This document shows positions 1 through 11,936 of a stretch of DNA of 64,000 bases, piece after piece. The translations under genes and the position numbers were made by a program. Origin of the DNA: Ailanthus altissimus (lineage: Eukaryota > Streptophyta > Magnoliopsida > Sapindales > Simaroubaceae); assembly GCA_946807835.1 (NCBI GenBank), contig OX327706.1, positions 21,255,001 through 21,319,000 of the forward strand, read 5' to 3'. Below the pieces are notes generated by a model, which was not told where the DNA came from, ran no database searches, and was given only the letters and a program-made list of their open reading frames with translations. How positions within the stretch are numbered: the first letter of the stretch is position 1; each line of letters opens with the position of its first letter.

Positions 1-127
1 ACACACGCCTTTGGTTATATTTTCTCCAATTCTTTGATATCCTCTGCACTCAAAATATACTCTCATTTAGTTAGTTATTATTTAAAAAGCACATATGTCG
101 TATGCTACTCCATTCCATCAAACAAAC

Positions 128-2473
128 CTGTATCCAGCAGCTGGAGTCAGCTTGATCTTGATTTTTTCTTCATAAGGAAGATCAAAGAATTTATGTGTAA
201 TATCTTTTACTTCTTTGATGAGGGATTCAGGAATACCATGGCCCTTCTGCTCAATAGCAAAAAAGACATCATAAGCGTTTATAAAATATACTGACAAGTC
301 AAACTTTTGCACTGACAGAATTGCATCAGCACAAAGAAAAGAGAAATAAGCGTGTCTTCTCTAACCAGATAACACTATTTCAACAAAACACAACTAATTG
401 AGATGAAAGGAAATCTTCCCATCCACAGAATATGTGTAAAATTGGGTCCAATCCTTTGTTGGTTTAGATAAATCATGTGTGGAGGAAAAAACTGCTTGAA
501 GCAGAAGCAATGTGGAGAATTGGAAATGGTGCAAAATTTTCTATCAGCATATTTATCCCCCTAGGCCTTTCTCCTCCTACTTTACCAGCTGATATGAGAG
601 TTGATGATTTGATTAAAAATTGACAGAATTTGGGATGTTAATCTCATTAATGGACATTTTCTCACAGCTGGTTCTGATTCCTAGTCCCCCCAATTCTATT
701 GGAGATAAGTGGGTGTGGCACTACATTAGGAAGGGTATTTACACTTAAAAAAGTGGTTACCACTTAGCCTTTGCAACTCAGAATAAACCCTCTTGCTCGT
801 CAAATCACTCAGACCCGCATAAGCACTTGTGGCATCTCCAAATCCCTCCAAAAGTGGATTTTTATTTGGAAAGCTATAAAAACACACCATGCCAAAAGCT
901 AGTAATTTGGGGTCTATAAAGATTGTTGACAATGTTGGTTGTTCCTTATGTGGTTCAAATTTAGAGGATACTTATCATGCACAAGTGGGATGCAAATTAG
1001 ATAAGTGTGGAAGGCAACACGGCTTGGTTCTGTTGTTCTGTCACAGCCTCCTTGTACATTTAGTAAGTTGATGGCTCATGTGAGCGAACAGCTAGAAAAA
1101 GAGAAAGCTGAATTGCTGGTTATGTTAGTTTGGTCCATTTGGACAGCTAGGAACCAATTCTTATTTAAACCAAAGGTGTATAGTCCTTCCTAGGTAGTTC
1201 AAAGAGCTGAAAGATTGTTACATTCTTTTCTTGATTGCTGTTTCAGCCATCAAAAAACCCAACAGCATTATTTCTTCCTTTCATGTTCGAGTGGAATGCT
1301 TCCAAATTCGTTCTTAAAACTAGACTCCCATGCTGCCATTAGTGTTTCTAGCTTAGTTGTTGTATTTCGAAATCAAAATGGATTAAGTAATGGCAGCTAT
1401 GGTGGATGAGAAATCTTTTTCTAGGTGTGTTGAATTTGAGGAAGGCAGGGCAATTTTTCAGGGGTTGAAAATGGCAAATCAGGCTGGTTTATGGCCTATT
1501 GAGATTGAATCTGGTGCTTTAAATGTTACAAGGCTTACCACAGGAGAAATCTCAAGTAGGGAAGAGGTAGAAGGGCTTATTAAATTAGATTAAAAGTCTA
1601 ATATCTTGCCCATTAGCTTGTAAAGGTTGCCCTGTATTCTACAGAGCCCTTGATTTGGCTTGCGGAGCTTCCGCGGGAACTGTTATAATATTGTTTTTGT
1701 TGTTTCTAACGCAATTTTTTGTTTCAAACAAAAAAAAAAAAAAAGAAAACATAGCCCCACCAAAGAAAAAGAGAGCTGGTGAAAGAAAGCAAGAACTTAA
1801 GATAAACTCGAGCAGCTGTTTAAGCTCATCCAGGATAATTGATGTATCGTGCTATCACATATTAATACTATTTTGTGATACATTAAAAAAAAAAAAAAAA
1901 CTTATTGGTAATATCTCATTCAACTCTACCATTATAACATAACAAATATTTGCAGGCTGGCCTAGCACAGAGAAGTGAGATCACAGTGAATGCACAAAGA
2001 TATTACCACATAGAAGAATCCAGCCTTTCTACAAGCCTGATCCAATTGTTTAACAACTTGACAAACACCCGGGTCCTCACCCATTTTTGGATCGTCAAAT
2101 TTCCTGACTAGTGGACCAATATCTGCACCCACCACATCATTAACAACTCTGTTATTCCTCACACACTCAGCAACAAATGAAACAACTTACTAAACTAAGT
2201 TTCTACTCCATAATCATACAAGAAACATACTTCCAGTTAAAATGAAATGATATTACAACTTATATACAGAACGACAGACACAAAACGGTGCGTATTCAGT
2301 TGCATATCTCTGTGGAAGACACGAGCTGAGAGAGACAGAAACTGACGTGGGTTCCAAGTGAAAAAAAGTTGATAGTTACAATTAAGTTGCATCAAAGTGA
2401 AGAATCGTCGTTAAATTGAGAAAGAAAGTAGAGTTTTACCGATGATAGGAATGGATGTAAAATTAGTTGCCAT
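128..2473 (-). CDS. 2-oxoglutarate/Fe(II)-dependent dioxygenase, exons 1-3 (partial, runs off left edge)
   Basis: Three exons read on the minus strand: 2440-2473 (ATG at 2473), 2007-2122 and 128-246. All have GT/AG borders and join in frame. The product starts [12 protein letters not shown], continues through [11 protein letters not shown] and [10 protein letters not shown], then [22 protein letters not shown] and LTPAAGYR. This is the N-terminal DIOX_N region of a plant soluble oxidoreductase that uses 2-oxoglutarate, O2 and Fe(II). It resembles the Arabidopsis At3g50210 type most closely, from memory. The catalytic HxD...H jelly-roll core is not in the window: the third exon ends at a GT donor at 127 and the next exon lies beyond base 1. 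Intron 1 is about 317 bp. Intron 2 (247-2006) is 1.76 kb because it holds an antisense LINE fragment. The substrate is unknown. Family call is firm; the exact orthologue is likely. Confidence 0.88.
460..1745 (+). mobile_element. 5'-truncated LINE (non-LTR retrotransposon) remnant in intron 2 of the dioxygenase
   Basis: Plus-strand reading, antisense to the host gene, gives the conserved tail of plant L1-type LINE ORF2 in order. A WRIGNG segment lies near 511-530. A zinc-binding reverse-transcriptase tail (C-x2-C, then H and C) lies near 938-990. [14 protein letters not shown] follows at about 1127-1165. An RNase H domain spans about 1310-1600, with pieces such as [20 protein letters not shown]. 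Frames shift and stops occur (near 622, 654 and 1193), so it is dead. An A-rich tract at 1729-1744 is the expected 3' poly(A) end. The endonuclease and most of the RT are missing, which is the usual 5' truncation. The 5' border is approximate and no clear target duplication was found. Confidence 0.75.
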
Positions 2474-3183
2474 CTTGTTGCAGATTCTGATCCTGTCACT
2501 GTAGACACACGAATCTGGAATCTGGAATCTTATAAAAGAATAAAGAAAGAGCAAAGCTTCCGGAATCGCGAAATTCAAAGACGTGCACCAAAAGATCTTA
2601 TTTATTTATTTACCGATTCTGAGAAGTGGGTCCGATATTATACCCGAATTGGTTGCACTAGGCCGCCCCCTCTCGGACGAAATATTTTAATGAGCAGAGT
2701 TATATATAATATTTATATCTTAATTAATACATTATTAATATTTATTAAGTAATTATTAATTTTTACTTTATATTAATAATTATATAATATTAATTAATAA
2801 ATTTATTAAATATTATATTGGTTGAGATAAATTTTATATTTTAAAGATATATGCATTATCTTATTTTAATATATTAGAGATAGTATATTAAAGATAATAA
2901 TTTAATAAAATTATTATATATTTTAATTTTAATAAATATGATAGAATGTTATACTTTGAATATTTAATATATTAAATGTTTCTTTGTAATATCTAATATT
3001 TCGGATCATTTTAATTATTTTTAACAAAAGTGTAAGGAAGTATGACACATGTGATATTGTACCCTGTATGCAGATGACACGTGTGATAAAATTTCATAGT
3101 GATAAGATTGGATGAGATTTCAGGGGCGGAGAAATTTTAGGTGCGATGATTTTAATAGGATTATGTAAAATTTTGATGTGTGT
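2474..3183. other. Upstream region of the dioxygenase gene, AT-rich
   Basis: This stretch lies between the minus-strand start codon at 2473 and the left target duplication of MULE-1. Bases 2474-2680 are mixed in composition and probably hold the 5' UTR and core promoter. Bases 2690-3000 are almost pure A/T with many TTAATTAAT-like runs. A 10-bp direct repeat, GACACGTGTG/GACACATGTG, occurs near 3042 and 3075 and contains ACGTG (G-box-like) cores. I see no gene. Confidence 0.4.
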
Positions 3184-3192
3184 TTTATTATT

Positions 3193-4281
3193 AGGAAATT
3201 TTCGTACATAACTCTTTTTTTAATACTTACTTTTTTTAACTACACTCAACATTTTCGTTCTTTTCTAAATAAAATAAAAAATGTTTTCTATTTTTGCCTC
3301 TCTCATTTTAAAATCGATTTTTCATTCTCTCAAACCAAAACACGCCAGTCTTTCAAATTCACTCAAAGCATCTGTTGTAGATCGGCTTCAAAATTATTAT
3401 TTTTAAAGATTAAAAGTAAAAGAATTGATTATAAATTTAAAAAAAAAAATTTGGTGAATTTTAAATTTAATATTTTTTTTTATTTTTTTATACTATTAGT
3501 GAAAATATTTAAATTTAGTGATAAGAAAATAAAATAATAATTATAAATAATTATAAATTCTCTAAAATATTAAAAAATGACCAAAAATTACGTCTTGCTC
3601 GTGACAAGTGCTAGAGCGTACGCCACACGTAACTAGCGCTACGTAGCGAGCTAAGCCACCGCCACGTGGAAATGTAAAAAAATAATATTTTTTGTTTATT
3701 TGGTAATAATTTTATTTTATTTATTAAATTTTATTTAATTTCACTTTATTATTTTAAAATTATTTAAAATTATTTTTAAATTTTTTTAATTAATTAAAAG
3801 TTAAAAATGATAAAAAATAATCGATTTTGATCGAAAGTTGTGTGATGTGAGTGGACCAAGCCACTACCATGTGGCGCCACCCTGTGGAGTCACATGGCAA
3901 TGTAATAAAATAAATTTTTATTTATTTATTTGGTTTTGTTTATTAAATTTTATTTTTTATTTTTAGAATTTATTTTTTTATTAAAATTTATTTTTTAAAA
4001 TTTTATTTAATTATTATTTAAATTTTGTTTATGAAAATTTTTAAAATAATTTAATTTTTAAAAAATAATTTAATTTATTAAATTAAATTAATTATTAAAT
4101 TAAATTAATTTTATTTAAATATAAGGTTTTGAATTTTATTTAATTTTTTTAATTTAGGTAAATAACAAATATTTTTATTTATTACGGAATTATTATTTAA
4201 CATGTAAGTAAATATTTGTTATTAATTAGTTAAATTTATTTAATTATTTGTTAATGTAATAATAATTATTTTTTTTTAAAA
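3193..4281 (+). repeat. MULE-1 left terminal inverted repeat
   Basis: Matches the reverse complement of 10900-11927 in stretches. Outer matches include AACATTTTCGTTCTTTT against AACATTTTCATTCTTTT, GTAGATCGGCTT, and TTAGTG.TAAGAAA. The inner end (about 4190-4281) matches the reverse complement of about 10905-11000 through GGAATTATTATTTAACATGT. Two short GC-rich blocks (3590-3670 and 3838-3900) sit in otherwise AT-rich sequence, each followed by a similar TTTATTTGG run, suggesting a local duplication of about 240 bp inside this arm. Confidence 0.8.
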
Positions 4282-4883
4282 AGTAAAATGTCTCCAAATC
4301 ATATATAATTCAAAAAAATGAGTTTTATCGTTCGTCGATCAGTACTTACTCTAAATTGTAAGTTATAAACCTGTTCACAAAAAAGTTAACAGAAACACAA
4401 ACAGAATTATTTAGGACTACATGTTTTGGCCATTTTTTTATGTACATGATATTTCATTCACAAGTATATTATTACACGAGATTTTATTAAGACAAGTGCA
4501 TACCAACAATTTATATTAAGAATTGTAGTTTCTTGTATACTAGAGGTGAATTAATTAGATTCTCCTATTTAAAATTTTATTTGTTACATGTTTGAGGATA
4601 AGAGATTATCCCTAAGTATGAGAGTTGAATAAAATACTGTATAATAGACTGTGAGATAAATGTTTTAGTATAAAAGGGAGTTAATCTATATGATTTCAGC
4701 GTGAATGAAAACTCTAACTAAACGATAAATTTTTATTGCACCTCTAAGCATTGTCATATCATATTGTCTTCATAAATGTAGATTTTATAAGTTAAAAGAA
4801 GAAGTGAATGTAAATACGACACAATTCCTAGTTATTTATTGAAGGATGATGTACCTCAACAAAAGGTTAGGAGTAGGGATTGT
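4282..4883. other. MULE-1 interior, no gene recognised
   Basis: Internal MULE-1 sequence between the left TIR and the LTR-like insertion. No reading frame of note and no match to the Ulp1/DUF1985 region that MULE-2 carries at the comparable place. If such a gene was present it has decayed beyond recognition. Confidence 0.4.
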
Positions 4884-7513
4884 TGTCACGCTCCAGACCC
4901 AAAAGATTTTAAACATAACATAACTTACATTCATTCAATAATGTGCACTCATAATTAATATTACATAAAATTTTAAACTTGAATTCAACATAGGAATCCT
5001 TATCAAGTTGCTAGTAAGTTTAATACAAAATCAACCCATGACCATACTTGGTGAAATATAAACCAAATACAACCACACCTAATAAAATAACACATAAGTA
5101 TTTATTCAATAGGGACAAATCAAATATCTTAAACTATGTGTCCACAAATGAAACACTTAGCAACCTAACAACTTAGGGAACCCAAGAGACAGCAGAAGCC
5201 TTGCCAAATTCGTTAAGCACACATGTGCCTTATTTACCTGAAATCATCATAAACTATAATGAGTACGAAACTCAGTAAGAATACTAGTTTTTCATATATC
5301 AAAATACAAATACATATATGTACACAATGCATGTGTATGATATACTGTGATAAATCAAAATTAAAATCTTATCAAATCACATGTCAAGTAAGCGCTTACA
5401 CATTCTTTTAAAACATGTAATAGGAATACTATCACTCAACTACTACTTAGTAGGACTTTCATATCACATATCACATAATGAGCCAAATATCACTCATAAG
5501 TGACATACCGTATGAGAGGAATAGTACAAGTGAGGTTTAAATTACACATATATAATGCTCATGCCCGAAGGTAAGAGCCAAACCCTCACCCTGATCATCG
5601 ATGAGTCCTCTCACATGCACCAATATGCTACCACACGAATGTAATGACTCAATCTTTATTTAGGTACCAATAGGATCCTCCCTACATATGTAATACATAA
5701 CATATATCAATCTTGAAGAAAAGACTACACATAAAGGCTCCATAAATCACATAAGGGGCCTATTAAGTAAATAGTGAGTTTAAGCATCCTCAAAACATAA
5801 AACGTATCTCATGGACATTTTTCACTTCAAAAACTTTCTTTGTTAAACACATTTCATTTTGAAAGCTCACTTTTATAAACACATGTATGTCCATACTTAA
5901 TGTCAATGCTCATATTCATAAACATATGTCTTTCACATTTTATATCAAATATACTTTAGCATAACATAAACATATTTCTAAGCACATTTACAAAATCATA
6001 CATAGACAATTACTATGCTTATTGTGATTTCAGTAAAAGTCTAGTATACCTACCTCTTAGCACTTTCGGTTACAAGGCTTAATTCTCCTTAACCTATCAA
6101 TGAAGATTAATCCTTTAATAAGCCTTAACATTCATACAAAATACTTTAAATAGCTTACAAAATTACACATATTGCACTTATCACATCGAATTGATCTAAT
6201 TACTCAGTTTCTTAAAACTTGTCATTCTGACCACTGACACTTAATAAAATTTTCTTATACATCAAATGATGTCCGATTACTCCAAAATCAGAATATATAT
6301 TTCTTAACTCATATATCCTCCTTATGTATGAATATTATATCATAATTCTTACACAATCCATTTCATAAACACCATCAAATCCAAATTATTATCCTGACAG
6401 GATCAAGATATTTATTGAACAATATTCAATCTCCCAATTTTTAAAATCATATACTAAGTTAAAAATTATAAAACTAGCACATAATTACTCTTAACACATA
6501 TTTCAATCTATGATAAATATTTCACTTAAAAATCTTTACCAAAAGTATTTTAAAACTATTTTATTCCATACCTTTAAAAATCTATTAATCAAATACTATA
6601 ATGAGCTAATATGATTTAGGAAATCATAACAATTTAACCACATTGATCTAAATTCTCAATTTTGAATATATCATATTAGACATATAAATTTATCATATTC
6701 CAAAAATTCATAATTTTTGAAGATCATTCAGCATACCAAAAATTATTTGTCACTGTATCATAATGTTAACATAGGAAAATTTTAGAATTTTAGGGTCATT
6801 TTGGTAAATTTACTAAAAATTCAATTTTTGGAATTTTCAATCGATTCAAAATCTAGAATGATTATATACATGTCTAGTTTCATAGAATCAAAATAAAAAA
6901 TCAGAATCAGAGCACAACAATTTATAAAATTTTCGGATCAAGAGATTATCAAGTAGAAATTCTACAATTCATCATGATTTATCAAGTTATCTACATAATA
7001 ATCATCAATTCTTAATATATCTTACAAAATCCACATGAAATTCTAAATTGTACATATTTTAGAAATAAAAAATTAAAGAAATTAACTTAATTAACACCAA
7101 TAAATTGAAAAATAGTTATGATATACCTCTTAAAGCTCCAATTTCCAATTTCTTATTCTTTTTCTTCGTCTTCTTCTTTTTCTCTCCCTTCTATTTCTCT
7201 CTTTTCTCTCTCTAAAGGGGTGGATCGACCCAAAAATGAGTAAATTAGGGTTTAAAATATGTATTTTAATACTAAGAGGCTAACTTTTAGTATTCATAAA
7301 TTAACTTCAAAACTTTCAAAGTATTACAATTTGGTCCCCAAAATAAATCTAAAGTCTTGCAAATAAACCCAATACTAATAGTATGTCCTTAATCTATACA
7401 AAAAATACTAATAACAATACATAAATTAAGTATCATCTATATACAAATAAAATATGAATATTATACAAATACAAATTTTTATTCTTTCCGATTGTGGATA
7501 AGTGGTTACTATA
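4884..7513 (+). mobile_element. Solo-LTR-like element, copy 1 (TGTCACG family), nested in MULE-1
   Basis: A 2630-bp unit that starts TGTCACGCTCC and ends GGTTACTATA. It is flanked by ATTGT (4879-4883) and ATTAT (7514-7518), a 4/5 match to a 5-bp duplication. A second copy in the same orientation lies at 50394-53115 and is closely similar along its full length. There is a CT-rich tract near the right end (7160-7215). No gag/pol reading frame is visible. The TGTCACG start, TG...CA-type ends and size fit a long LTR of a Tekay/Del-like Ty3/gypsy element left as a solo LTR; that family assignment is inference. It could also be a non-autonomous element with no coding capacity. Confidence 0.65.
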
Positions 7514-8454
7514 ATTATGGTGTATTTACTTGTATAATCATTAAGTACATCATGTTAGATAGACCATTTAATTTCAGACCCGAGATTGGTGCCTTTTTAG
7601 ACAAAAGATGGACATAGATTTATAAACCAATGCTTGACAAGATGTATATATATCCAAACTATTTTATATATGTGCATTTGTAATATAATTATTTATTATC
7701 ATTGTGTTTGGTGGATGTGTGAAGAGATGATGTGTAATTAGTATCTTTTTTACGTGATTTGTAGATTTGGAAATGTCTATAAAATAAAAAAATTTATACC
7801 AAAATTTTGGCAAAATGAATCTAAGTGTTGTGTGATTTAAAAACACAAGGGCATGTGTATAGGCATGTAATATGTAAAATGAAAGTTTGGATCTCGACTA
7901 TTATTCTGTGAAAATTCATAAATTTTTACTACAGTAGGAATTCCATTAAAATTTTGGTAAAGTCTTCCATATTTTTTGGACATCTCAAACCTACAACTTA
8001 CAAATATAAACACTTCTATAAAATCTAAAGCATGCTACTATACTTCCAAAATTTTCATTACTTATTCACAACTTACAACTATCAACATCAAATGAAAAAT
8101 ACATTTATAAATCATTCATCAACAATTTTCTAAGTGTCTAAGACAAAATTAATGACATTATGGTATCAAATGCCCAAAATAGCATAATACAAATCCAAGT
8201 TCAAAACTCTAATACAATAAATTAGTATAAGCCAAAATGACAAAAAAGGTTTATAAGTCACGTACGGGAACCCTCCAACTTGTGAAATCAATGCAAGAAT
8301 TATGGCTTAGAGACTAATTCGTTCCTTTTATCACTTACGAGTCCTAAAATGAAGAAAAATAATAAATTATGCTAATAATATATTGAAATTTGAGATTAAA
8401 TATAAATGTTAGTTTTACAAACAAACATATATCAACTGCTCTTTGAAATAATTA
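7514..8454. other. MULE-1 interior between LTR insertion and transposase, no gene recognised
   Basis: AT-rich sequence with no convincing reading frame. By position it is internal or 3' untranslated MULE-1 sequence downstream of the minus-strand transposase. Confidence 0.35.
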
Positions 8455-10830
8455 AGTTTTGACATGTCTATCAGTGATGCCCATGTTATTTACAACGATT
8501 ACAAACATTCTTTGATGGTTCATCTCCTTGAGATGGAATCCACTTCCTCTTACACCTGTCTGCCTAATGACATGTTATTGAAAGCTAGATGTCAATATTT
8601 CTCAACTCGTCCGGGATTATCTAATCTGACGGATGGCCAACTGAAAGTACTGACTCGCTTAGGCATGGAATAAAGACTCAGACGTATAAAAAGTCGAACA
8701 AAGAATCTTGTGCGCTAATCTCATATGTCTGCATACGACAAGTGCATGAGGAACTATCATTCGACTAACTTTATCATTGTACTTCACCGCCTTGCGATTT
8801 TTTCAACTCGTCATTACAAATGTCATATGCTCAACAAATGCGTTAGCTCTTGTATCCATTCAACCAAGTTGGTCACACGAAGTTTTCTTGTATCTTTTGT
8901 AACTGTATTAATACTCTCTACAATATTAGTAGTCATGGTGTTGTATTTTCTAAAAAAACTAGCTGGTCGAGCCCATTTTCTATACCAACATCCTTCTTCA
9001 TATACTTAGTTATATCAGGTCTTATCTTTCACATCCTGTTCGTTTGGTGTTGAAAATCAGAAAGACAAGATACAGTAACAGCAAGAAAATAAGCAAGAAG
9101 TATCCCTTATTTTAAAACTTTTTTATTGGTAACTTGTATTTTATCACTAAATTCTCCACCAAGTGAAAGATGCAAAGCCCACAATATGCATTAGGAAATA
9201 TACCCTAAATAGCCCTCTCAATATTAGCATGTCAATCATATACAAAAACTAGATCCTGATAGTCACCAATTACTCCTTGCACTTTAAATATAAATCATGT
9301 CCAATAATCATCATTTTCTATGTCAGCAATCCCCTTGCCAATGAAAATATACTAATTGTTTCCATCTTTACACATTGACACAAACATTATACCAAGATAG
9401 GCATCCTTAAAAAATATTCCATCAACTGAAACATTTTTAGTCAAGTAGATGATTGAAAATCTCTGATGCAGGATCCCAATGCTATATAAAAATATTTAAA
9501 GTGATTATCACCATTAGTTTCTAAGTGAGTAACCGTACCCCAGTTTTACTGTTTCAACACATAGTTGTATGAATGAAACAATTTGAATGAATCCTCTAGA
9601 GCATAATTTAGCAATCTTAATGCATGATTTTTAGATCGTCAAGTTTTAATATATGTTATCTCAGCACCAAATTCTTCACATATGTTTGCTTGAAATTCCT
9701 TCGATTTATAATTTTTACTGATTGATGCAAACTTTTTTTTTAATTACTTTACTAATAATATGACTCTTGGCTTACTGATAACCATCTCGCAATCAGTCTT
9801 TTCTCATAATGAAAAACTGTTGCCCTTCCGTCGACACTGCATGTAATATCTATTTGTATCTTTAATCATCATATATAGCCTCATGTGAGTATGAAATTTA
9901 AAGGTTTAATTACCCTTAAGTACTAGTATGTTTATAGCCTCATGAATTTTATCTTTACTATTATATAGCTTTCCCACAAACACATCTCTAATTTCAGTAC
10001 ATGATACTTTATTCGATATGTTCAAGTCAAATGGTGATATCGAAGGCATGAACTGAAATGAGTTTTTTACTTGAACCCTATCTTCTCTTGCATACAAGAC
10101 ATACTCATCATGTAGCCTATGAATAAAAATTTTAGAAACATAACATGGTCTGCCCTCCGATATGTCATTTAATCCATTGGCTTCCGTTTTGTAATCATCA
10201 TTCTCTCATAATTTCCATCATCATTTTCATTACCATTACCAATATCATAACCAACATCATTACCACGATTATTTTCATCATCATAACTAACATCATTACC
10301 AACATTAATACTAACATCGATGCCAACATCATTACTAACATCAATACCAACATCATTACCATTATCTCCATATATCTTACTATCATAATATGTATAAGTT
10401 AGGTATTCATTGAACATTATGGGAGAATAATGATAATCATTTGGAGTGTTTTTCGAAAATACAAAAGTTAGAATTGTTGGGGCTATACTACTCACTTGGT
10501 TGCTACCGCTTATGGATATAAATTGGTTACAGTAGACTTATTTCTGCTTGATGGGTGCTTCTGCATTATTTACATATATAAGAGCTCGAACATCAATATT
10601 ACACACAGAGGTGTCAAATTTTTTTTGTAGGCTTAACCAAAAGACCATATTGTCATCATTTTCAGGTGAATTTGGTTTCAACTTCATAGTATTTGAATAA
10701 ACCTCGAATATAAGAGTCGCTTTATACTGTATTTGATCAACTCCAATTATACAACAAACTATCCTCAACAATGCTTCTCATCATATGAACATTTTAAAAT
10801 CTAGTGTATCCCTCAACACCATCATTGGAA
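8455..10830 (-). pseudogene. MULE-1 transposase (MURA/MuDR-like) pseudogene
   Basis: Minus-strand reading, from right to left. An N-terminal region lies at 10538-10771. An Asp/Asn-rich acidic repeat tract (10190-10400) follows. The piece FDLNISNKV...IRDVFVGKLYNSKDKIHEAINIL lies at 9906-10050. The MULE core contains VDGIFFKDAYLGIMF near 9400-9440 (first Asp of the DDE triad) and LVFVYD near 9250 (second Asp). A SWIM-like zinc region follows at about 8600-8750, and a C-terminal zinc knuckle (C-x2-C...H...C) at 8463-8540. Several stops and frameshifts break it, including one inside the core right after the second Asp and one in the knuckle. The MULE-2 transposase at 45300-47811 has the same order of parts. 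An active protein would bind the TIRs and cut and paste the element. Confidence 0.75.
10190..10400 (-). repeat. In-frame minisatellite encoding an acidic Asp/Asn/Val/Gly repeat
   Basis: Short units built on ATCATTACCAACATC and variants, about 24 bp each, repeat along this tract. In the transposase frame (minus strand) they read as GNDVGIDVSNDV-like blocks. MULE-2 has an equivalent acidic repeat (GDVEGDCDD-like) at 47140-47290, so the tract is a shared property of this transposase family and not random slippage. Confidence 0.65.
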
Positions 10831-10899
10831 CTCTTCCACATTCCCTCAAAGTATACAATAGTCAGAAAAAGCCTCATTATATCTAAAACAGCACCAGTA

Positions 10900-11927
10900 G
10901 CACATGAAAAAAATAATTATTAGTACATGAACAGATAATTAAATAAATTTAACCAATTAATAATAAATATTTACCTACATGTTAAATAATAATTCCGGTT
11001 GTAAATAGATAAATTATTTATTTACCAATATTAAACAATTAAATAAAATTCAAGAAAATTAAAATTTAATTACAAATATTTTAAACTAAAAAAATGATCT
11101 TTAAATAATACTTAAATTAAAATTAAAAATAAAAAAAATAAAATAAAATAACTTTATAATATAAAAAATTAATTTATTTAAAAAATTTTAAAATAAAATT
11201 TAAATGATTAATTAAATAAATTTAAAAATAAAAAATTTAATAAACAAAATTAAATTAATAAATAAAATTAAATAAATAGAAAAACTTATTAAATTGCTAC
11301 GTTACGTAGTGCGTAGCTCTACGCACGTGAGCTCTACGTCCTGCGTATTTACACTCTTATTCTTTGAACCTAAATTAAAATTGATCTAGATGATATATGA
11401 AGCAAAATCCATTGAAGTATTGTATTACAAAGAATAATGAGATGATTTGTATATATATTTAAAACTTTTTGTATTGTATATACATATATAAATATAAATA
11501 AAAAGAATGGCAATTTTTTACCATTGCAGCGATTTATAACCATTTTCAACCATTGTTTCACTTTCTTAACACTAAATTTAAATATTTACACTAATAGAAT
11601 AACAAAAACACAACAAAACAACATTAAACTCAAAATTCATGAATTTTTGCCTATTTTTAATTTTTTCAATTATATAATCGATTTTTTTTATTTTGCTTCT
11701 AATCTTCAAAATGTAATGGTCTTAAAGCCGATCTACAAGTTGCTGGATGCTTTAGGTGGATTTGAGAGAATGACCGTGTGTGTTTTAGTTTTGAGGAGTG
11801 AAATCTCGGTTTTGAAATGAGGGGCAAAAATGGAAATAATTTATATTATGGCCATAAAAGAATGAAAATGTTGACTTTGGTTAAAAAAAGTAATTATAAA
11901 AAATAGGATTATTTACGAAAATTTCTC
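10900..11927 (-). repeat. MULE-1 right terminal inverted repeat
   Basis: Reverse-complement partner of 3193-4281. It holds one GC-rich block with several ACGT/ACG cores (11288-11346) and a unique stretch (about 11350-11510) not matched in the left arm. The outer 400 bp matches the left arm best. Confidence 0.78.
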
Positions 11928-11936
11928 ATTATTATT

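Larger units (their letters stand above)
3193..11927. mobile_element. MULE-1: Mutator-like DNA transposon with long terminal inverted repeats
   Basis: The ends are inverted copies of each other. The left begins AGGAAATTTTCGTACATAA and the reverse complement of the right begins GAGAAATTTTCGTAAATAA; similarity continues inward for about 1 kb with indels. Flanking 9-bp sequences are TTTATTATT (3184-3192) and ATTATTATT (11928-11936), an 8/9 match, which is the 9-bp duplication size of Mutator elements. Inside are a minus-strand decayed MURA-like transposase (8455-10830) and a 2.6-kb LTR-like insertion (4884-7513). MULE-2 at 41344-48543 has related transposase remnants and a similar TIR structure. 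The element is non-functional because its transposase is broken. Without the LTR it would be about 6.1 kb. Confidence 0.82.

Noticed and set aside
8464..9053. Plus-strand frames of 67-94 codons
   Set aside because: They lie opposite the minus-strand transposase relic, whose zinc-knuckle and SWIM-like motifs account for this sequence.
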